Assembly: GCF_040686855.1 (NCBI RefSeq)
Contig: NZ_JBFBOG010000003.1
Location: 124,001 to 188,000, forward strand
Reading direction: 5' to 3'
Length of the DNA: 64,000 nucleotides
Source of the DNA: Leifsonia sp040686855
GTDB lineage: Bacteria > Actinomycetota > Actinomycetes > Actinomycetales > Microbacteriaceae
Positions 59,605-64,000 of this stretch are shown here, piece after piece. A program made the position numbers and the translations under genes. Under the pieces are notes generated by a model, which did no database searches, was not told where the DNA came from, and worked only from the letters and a program-made list of their open reading frames with translations. Numbering within the stretch: position 1 is the first letter of the stretch; each line of letters opens with the position of its first letter.

Positions 59605-59623
59605 CTTCTATCTACCGTAGAAG
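59605..59623 (+). promoter_or_regulatory. Inverted repeat just upstream of the cation exporter gene
   Basis: CTTCTA (59605-59610) and TAGAAG (59618-59623) form a perfect dyad around TCTACCG, which contains a second small dyad (TCTA-CCG-TAGA overlapping it). It ends five bases before the ATG. It could be a metalloregulator operator or a small RNA hairpin covering the ribosome site. Confidence 0.45.
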
Positions 59624-59628
59624 CTGAG

Positions 59629-60531
59629 ATGAGTCACGACCACGGCCACACCGCCAACCGCAACCGCCTGCTGATCGCCATCGGCATCGTGGCGGCGGTG
59701 CTCGTCGTGGAAGTCGTCGGCGCGTGGATCAGCGGCTCGCTGTCGCTGCTCGCCGACGCGGGTCACATGCTGAGCGACCTGGCGGGACTCATCATCGCGC
59801 TCATGGCGACCATCGTCGCCGCGCGACCGGCGACGGACCGGCAGACCTTCGGCTTCCAGCGGGCGGAGGTCTTCGGCGCGCTGATCAACGGCCTCATCCT
59901 CGTCGTCGTCGCCGTGACCGTGACGATCGGCGCGATCGGCCGGCTCGTCGGCGGAGAGACCGAGGTGCACAGCGTCCCGATGCTGATCGTCGCCGTGATC
60001 GGCCTCGTCGCGAACCTGGCGGCTCTCCTGATTCTGCGTCCGTCCGCCGGGCATTCGATCAACATGCGCGGCGCCTACCTGGAGGTGCTGGGGGACCTCG
60101 TCGGCTCGGCGACCGTCATCGTGGCGGCTGTCGTCATCCTCACCACCGGCTTCATGCCGGCCGACGCGATCGCCTCGCTCCTCATCGCCGTGCTCATCGT
60201 GCCGCGCGCGTTCTCGCTGCTGCGGGACGTGGTGCGGGTGCTGAGCGAGTCGGCGCCCGCGGACACCGACGTCGCCGAGATCCGCGACCACATCCTGGGC
60301 ACCCCCGGCGTCGTGGCGGTGCACGACGTGCACGTGTGGGCGATCACCTCGGGGGCGCCGGTGTTCAGCGCCCACGTGGTGTGCGAGCAGTCCGTGTTCC
60401 GCTCAGGACGCACCGGCGCGCTGCTCGACGAGCTCTCCGGCTGCCTGTCGAAGCACTTCGACGTGGAGCACTCGACCTTCCAGCTCGAGCCCGCGGAGCA
60501 CGCCGCCCACGAGGACGAGTTCCACCGCTGA
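59629..60531 (+). CDS. Cation diffusion facilitator (CzcD/ZitB-type metal exporter)
   Basis: 300 residues. A His-rich start (MSHDHGHTANRN) is followed by six membrane helices and a cytoplasmic metal-binding domain (about 205-290; HDVHVWAITSGAPVFSAHV). Transport-site residues are H46 and D50 (DAGHMLSD) and, in the fifth helix, E152 and D156 (YLEVLGD). Glu replaces the His usual in zinc transporters at that position. It should export Zn, Co or a related divalent ion in exchange for protons. An inverted repeat lies directly upstream. Confidence 0.92.
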   Translation: MSHDHGHTANRNRLLIAIGIVAAVLVVEVVGAWISGSLSLLADAGHMLSDLAGLIIALMATIVAARPATDRQTFGFQRAEVFGALINGLILVVVAVTVTIGAIGRLVGGETEVHSVPMLIVAVIGLVANLAALLILRPSAGHSINMRGAYLEVLGDLVGSATVIVAAVVILTTGFMPADAIASLLIAVLIVPRAFSLLRDVVRVLSESAPADTDVAEIRDHILGTPGVVAVHDVHVWAITSGAPVFSAHVVCEQSVFRSGRTGALLDELSGCLSKHFDVEHSTFQLEPAEHAAHEDEFHR

Positions 60532-60558
60532 CACGGGTCGCGGCGCGCGTGCGGAACG

Positions 60559-60594
60559 GAGGAGATCCGGACGCGCGGTCGCGCGGTTCTCCTC
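60559..60594. terminator. Long GC-rich hairpin between convergent genes
   Basis: GAGGAGA (60559-60565) pairs with TCTCCTC (60588-60594), and CCG/CGG and CGCG/CGCG pair inside with small bulges. It probably stops both the exporter and the DedA transcripts. Confidence 0.7.
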
Positions 60595-60607
60595 CCGGAC
60601 TGCTTAT

Positions 60608-60637
60608 CGGAGGAGATTCGGGACCGGACTTCCTCCG
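60608..60637. terminator. Second hairpin in the same gap
   Basis: CGGAGGA (60608-60614) pairs with TCCTCCG (60631-60637). Its left arm is also a direct repeat of 60557-60570 (CGGAGGAGATYCGG), so the two hairpins may have arisen by duplication. Confidence 0.5.
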
Positions 60638-60657
60638 TTATCGACGGAGAGGGCGGG

Positions 60658-61386
60658 TCAGACCTCCGGGCGGGCGGCCGGCTCGCCGGCGGTCGGCTCC
60701 TCGATGACCGGCGTCGCGGTGACATCCTCGGCCGCCTTGCGCTTCGCCTTGCGGACCGACTGGAAGTAGTGGAACAGCGTCGGCACCAGCGTGATCACGA
60801 CGGCGCCGATCAGGATGATGTCGATGTAGTTCGACACGAACGTCGCCACCGGCGGGATGTAGCCGATCAGGTATCCGAAGTACGTGACGCCCGCGCCCCA
60901 GATCAGCGCGCCCATGGCGTTGTAGAGGGAGTACTTCTTGTAGTTCATGTGGCCGACGCCCGCGGCGACCGGCGCGAAGGTGCGGACGATGGGCACGAAA
61001 CGCGCCAGGATGATCGCGAGCGCACCGAAGCGCTCGAAGAAGCGGTTGGTCCGGCGCACGTTCTCCATCGAGAACAGGCCGGACTCTTTTCGTTCGAACA
61101 CCTTCGGACCGGCCTTGTGGCCGATCAGGTACCCCACCTCGCCGCCGACGAACGCGGCGAACGCGATCGCGAGGCACACCCACCAGATGTCGACGCCGAA
61201 CACGAGCGAGGTGTGGGTGAGGAGCCCGGAGATGATCAGCAGCGTGTCACCCGGGAACAGGAAGCCGATCAGGAGACCCGTCTCGGCGAAGATGATGCCG
61301 CACACCACGAGCAGCGCCCAGGGACCCGCCGAATGGATGATGGTGTTCGGGTCGAGCCACGGGATGAGGCCGGCGTGATGGATCAC
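60658..61386 (-). CDS. DedA/SNARE-associated family membrane protein
   Basis: 242 residues. The DedA core has FAETGLLIGFLFPGDTLLIISG, FVGGEVGYLIGHKAG, ARFVPIVRTFAPVAAGVGHMNY and a final helix pair. The two re-entrant loops with conserved Glu, Asp and Arg support proton-driven flipping or uptake of lipids such as undecaprenyl phosphate. A charged cytoplasmic tail ends it. The GTG start follows GGAG. Confidence 0.95.
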   Translation of the reverse strand: MIHHAGLIPWLDPNTIIHSAGPWALLVVCGIIFAETGLLIGFLFPGDTLLIISGLLTHTSLVFGVDIWWVCLAIAFAAFVGGEVGYLIGHKAGPKVFERKESGLFSMENVRRTNRFFERFGALAIILARFVPIVRTFAPVAAGVGHMNYKKYSLYNAMGALIWGAGVTYFGYLIGYIPPVATFVSNYIDIILIGAVVITLVPTLFHYFQSVRKAKRKAAEDVTATPVIEEPTAGEPAARPEV

Positions 61387-61472
61387 AGTTCTCCAGGGAT
61401 TTCAGTGGGAAAGCTGTGGCCGAGTTTAGCGGCGCGAGGCGTCGCGAAGCTGCACGAACCGTGCGAATACGG

Positions 61473-61552
61473 TGCGGGAGAAGGGACTCGAACCCTCACG
61501 CCGAAGCACAGGAACCTAAATCCTGCGTGTCTGCCAGTTTCACCACTCCCGC
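61473..61552 (-). tRNA. tRNA-Leu, anticodon TAG
   Basis: 80 nt, class II. Acceptor GCGGGAG/CTCCCGC is perfect. The anticodon stem-loop is CAGGA-TTTAGGT-TCCTG with anticodon TAG. A short variable arm (TGCTTCGGCG) and a T-arm GAGGGTTCGAGTCCCTT follow. CCA is not encoded (genome reads CCG after the discriminator), unlike the initiator tRNA in this window. Confidence 0.97.
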
Positions 61553-61566
61553 GCGCCTGTGCGCGG

Positions 61567-62601
61567 CTACGACATTAGCTCATGGACGCGCGGCGCGACT
61601 TCGGTGCCGTACAGCTCGATCGAGCGCATCAGGTCCTCGTGCGGGAGGGTGCCGTTGCTCATCTTGACGTCGAAGCGGCTCGCGCCGAGTCCCTTCGCCG
61701 CGTAGGCGATCTTCTGCGCGACCGTCTCCGGCGAGCCGACGACCAGGGCGCCGTCCGGTCCCGCCTCGTGCTCGAATCGCGCGCGGGAGGCGGGCGGCCA
61801 GCCGCGCTCGCGGCCGATCCGGTTGGTCATCACCTCGTAGTGCGGCCACAGCGTGTCCTTCGCCTCCTGGTCGGTCTCAGCGACGAAACCGGGGGAGTGG
61901 ATGCCGATGGGGAGGGTCGCATCCTGCCCGAACTGCTCCAGCGCCTTGCGGTACAGCTCGGCGAGCGGCTGGAAGCGCATCGGGCCGCCGCCGATGATGG
62001 CGAGCATGAGCGGGAGGCCGTAGTGCGCGGCGCGGACCACCGACTCGGGGCTGCCGCCGACGCCGATCCACGTCTTCAGGAGGCCGTGCTCGAGGTGCGG
62101 GTAGACGGACTGCTCGGTGAGCGGTGCGCGCAGGCTGCCCTCCCAGGTGACCGGCTCCTGCTTCCTGACCTCGGTGAACAGGTTCAGCTTCTCCTCGAAC
62201 AGCTCCTCGTACTGCGCGAGGTCGAAGCCGAACAGCGGGAACGACTCGATGAACGATCCGCGGCCGAGGATGACCTCCGCGCGTCCGTTCGAGACGCCGT
62301 CGAGGGTGGCGAAGCGCTGGAACACGCGCACCGGGTCGTCCGAGCTCAGCACGGTCACGGCGGAGCCGAGGTGGATGCGGTCGGTCTGCGCCGCTATCGC
62401 CGCCAGCACGACCTCCGGCGCGGAGACGGCGAAGTCCGCACGGTGGTGCTCGCCCACGCCGAAGAAGTCGAGCCCGACCCGGTCGGCCAGCACCCCCTCC
62501 GCGACGACGTTCCGCAGCACCTGCGCCTGCGGCAGCGGCGTGCCGTCGGCGTCCAGCGTCACGTCGCCGAACGTGTCGATCCCGAGTTCCATCGCGGCCA
62601 T
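61567..62601 (-). CDS. Luciferase-like (LLM class) flavin-dependent oxidoreductase
   Basis: 344 residues. The bacterial-luciferase TIM barrel shows MELGIDTFGDV, DFFGVGEHHRADFAVSAPEVVLAAIAAQT, LGSAVTVLSSDDPVRVFQ, ATLDGVSNGRAEVILGRGSF and the phosphate-binding WIGVGGSPESVVRAA. It should use FMNH2 or F420 on an unknown substrate. ATG 62601 has GAGGGA upstream; frame openings further upstream lack such a site. It ends 14 bases before the tRNA-Leu gene on the same strand. Confidence 0.92.
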   Translation of the reverse strand: MAAMELGIDTFGDVTLDADGTPLPQAQVLRNVVAEGVLADRVGLDFFGVGEHHRADFAVSAPEVVLAAIAAQTDRIHLGSAVTVLSSDDPVRVFQRFATLDGVSNGRAEVILGRGSFIESFPLFGFDLAQYEELFEEKLNLFTEVRKQEPVTWEGSLRAPLTEQSVYPHLEHGLLKTWIGVGGSPESVVRAAHYGLPLMLAIIGGGPMRFQPLAELYRKALEQFGQDATLPIGIHSPGFVAETDQEAKDTLWPHYEVMTNRIGRERGWPPASRARFEHEAGPDGALVVGSPETVAQKIAYAAKGLGASRFDVKMSNGTLPHEDLMRSIELYGTEVAPRVHELMS

Positions 62602-62662
62602 CCCATCCCTCGATTCATGCGTGTGCATGGATTAGCGCTGTCTGCGTCGAGGGTATTCCCTG

Positions 62663-63928
62663 TCAGGCCGGGCGCGCCCTCCTCGGCACGTAGCGGGGGA
62701 TGTAGCGCGCCAGCATGCCGGCGCCGACCAGCCCCAGCACGCCCATGACGCCGCTGGCGAACGAGATCGAGACGAGCGCGGTCAGCAACGAGACGAACAG
62801 GGGAGCGGCGGCCTGACCGGCGTCGGCGGAGAACCGCCACGCGCCGAGAAAGGCCGCAGGCTGCTCCTTCGGCGCGAGGTCGGCGCCGAGCGTCATCACG
62901 ATGCCCGAGCCGATCCCGTTCGCGACCGAGAGGAACAGCGAGACCCCGATGTACCAGGCGACCGCCGAGCCGAGATCGTGGCTGAACGACAGCACGAGGA
63001 AGCCGAGGCCGAGCCCGATCATCGAGGGGATGGCGCTCCACATCCGGCCGAACCGGTCCATGATCTGGCCGCTCGCGTAGAACAGGGCGAAGTCGACCGC
63101 GCCGGCGATGCCGATGATCAGCGCGGTGTTCGACTCGCTCAGCCCGATCGACACGGCCCACAGCGGCAGCAGCACCGTCCGGGCCGACCGGATGGCCGCG
63201 ACCAGCGAGACGCCGGCGCCCATCCGCGCCAGCACCTCCCGGAACGACCAGATGGTGCGGAACAGGCCGTGCGTGCGCTCCTCGGCCTCCTCCTCTCCCG
63301 CGGTGACCTGCGCGCCGGACTCGTCGGCGACCCGCGACGACGGGCCGAACATCCGCTCCGGATCCGGCAGCGCGATGAGCACGATCACGGAGCCGAGGCA
63401 GCTGACGATGAAGATCCAGAACACGGACTGGGTGGAGCCGGTGAGCGCGATGATCCCGGACGCGATCAGCGGCCCGACGAACCAGCCGGCGCGGAAGATC
63501 CCGCCGAGCGTGGAGAGCGCGCGGGCCCGGTAGCGGATCGGCACGTACGTCGTCATGAACGCGTGCCGGGCCAGGGCGAAGACCGCGGTCGCGACGCCGA
63601 CCACGAAGATGCCCACCATGAGCACCCAGTAGTTCGGGGCGAGCAGACACACCACCACACCCGCGATCGCCACCGCGGCGGCGCCGATCATGGAGGTGCG
63701 CTCGCCGAAGCGCGAGACCACCCATCCGCTCGGGATGTCGCCCGCCAGCTCGCCGAGCATCACCATGGACGCGATGAAGCCGGCCATCGCGAGCCCGGCC
63801 CCGAGGTTGCCCGCGGCGACGGGGATGATCGGGATGATCGCCCCCTCGCCGATGGAGAAGAGCAGCGTCGGCAGGAAGGCGGCGAGGGCGACGGAGCGGA
63901 ATTCGAAGGGGCGCTCGTCGGAAGTCAT
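62663..63928 (-). CDS. MFS transporter, 12 helices
   Basis: 421 residues. Twelve hydrophobic segments are split by a charged cytoplasmic loop near 195-220 (DESGAQVTAGEEEAEERTHG). MFS loop motifs GWVVSRFGERTSM (between helices 2 and 3) and GQIMDRFGRMW (8 and 9) are present. Drug or metabolite efflux is likely. The ATG at 63928 has no clear ribosome-binding site; no earlier in-frame start lies close by. Confidence 0.9.
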   Translation of the reverse strand: MTSDERPFEFRSVALAAFLPTLLFSIGEGAIIPIIPVAAGNLGAGLAMAGFIASMVMLGELAGDIPSGWVVSRFGERTSMIGAAAVAIAGVVVCLLAPNYWVLMVGIFVVGVATAVFALARHAFMTTYVPIRYRARALSTLGGIFRAGWFVGPLIASGIIALTGSTQSVFWIFIVSCLGSVIVLIALPDPERMFGPSSRVADESGAQVTAGEEEAEERTHGLFRTIWSFREVLARMGAGVSLVAAIRSARTVLLPLWAVSIGLSESNTALIIGIAGAVDFALFYASGQIMDRFGRMWSAIPSMIGLGLGFLVLSFSHDLGSAVAWYIGVSLFLSVANGIGSGIVMTLGADLAPKEQPAAFLGAWRFSADAGQAAAPLFVSLLTALVSISFASGVMGVLGLVGAGMLARYIPRYVPRRARPA

Positions 63929-64000
63929 GTCGTTAACACCGTACAACTGTTGGCTCGGTCGACTGTGCTGACCGTTCGGTAGGCTGGATGCCGACATGAT
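63929..64000. promoter_or_regulatory. Divergent promoter region at the right edge
   Basis: It holds the dyad CAACTGTTG (63944-63952), a possible operator for the MFS gene. TAGGCT (63980-63985) lies 10 bases before an ATG at 63996 that may open the next plus-strand gene. Only five bases of that gene would be visible. Confidence 0.35.

Overview
The window is high-GC, gene-dense actinobacterial DNA. GTG starts are frequent, many neighbouring genes overlap by 4 bases, and no insertion sequence, prophage or CRISPR array was seen. DUF3107, DUF3039, UPF0182, AdnAB, UvrD2, a DUF2342 metalloprotease and initiator tRNA mark the phylum. The overall style fits Microbacteriaceae (Leifsonia-like), but family level is inference because no search was run.

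Layout. 1-2877: mrp, DUF1003 and MgtE_N/CBS genes overlapping on the minus strand, and a stress-type membrane protein. 2951-6549: aminopeptidase P, a PHP phosphoesterase and a secreted coiled-coil lytic transglycosylase. 6550-6780: a terminator and a repeated, dyad-containing 30-bp element. 6785-9126: DEAD-box helicase and ferritin-like protein. 9127-14328: an accessory-looking insert with two tandem alpha/beta hydrolases, LysR and AraC regulators and an oxidoreductase. 14338-31875: a conserved actinobacterial block with DUF3107, adnA-adnB, a degenerate aminoglycoside-phosphotransferase-like protein, nudC, uvrD2, a stand-alone TOMM-type leader-binding protein, DUF2342 metalloprotease, PDZ/S16 protease and UPF0182. 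From memory its gene content parallels Mycobacterium tuberculosis Rv3193c-Rv3211. 32026-36090: two ROK regulators, a small GH3-tail-like protein and a Pro/Ala-rich membrane protein. 36275-36351: initiator tRNA.

36471-42508 is the most interesting part. Seven plus-strand genes all overlap: a receiver domain fused to a PIG-L deacetylase, an ATP-grasp ligase, a PHP phosphoesterase, a 52-residue membrane protein, a stand-alone receiver, a membrane PAS histidine kinase and a nitrilase-family amidase. There are two receivers and one kinase but no DNA-binding output domain. This suggests phosphorylation acting directly on an enzyme that makes or remodels an amino-sugar-like small molecule.

42495-64000: an aminotransferase, an HtrA-like protease, and a GT2 / CDP-alcohol phosphotransferase / GT2 cassette. 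Next come a protein with five 11-residue repeats, an XRE regulator, and a nucleotidyltransferase plus ABC exporter set for a surface glycan. These are followed by an ABC ATPase with a histone-like basic tail and its permease, DUF3039, pncB, the murI-rph-rdgB operon, a cation diffusion facilitator, DedA, tRNA-Leu(TAG), a luciferase-like oxidoreductase and an MFS transporter. Coordinates of coding genes include the stop codon.
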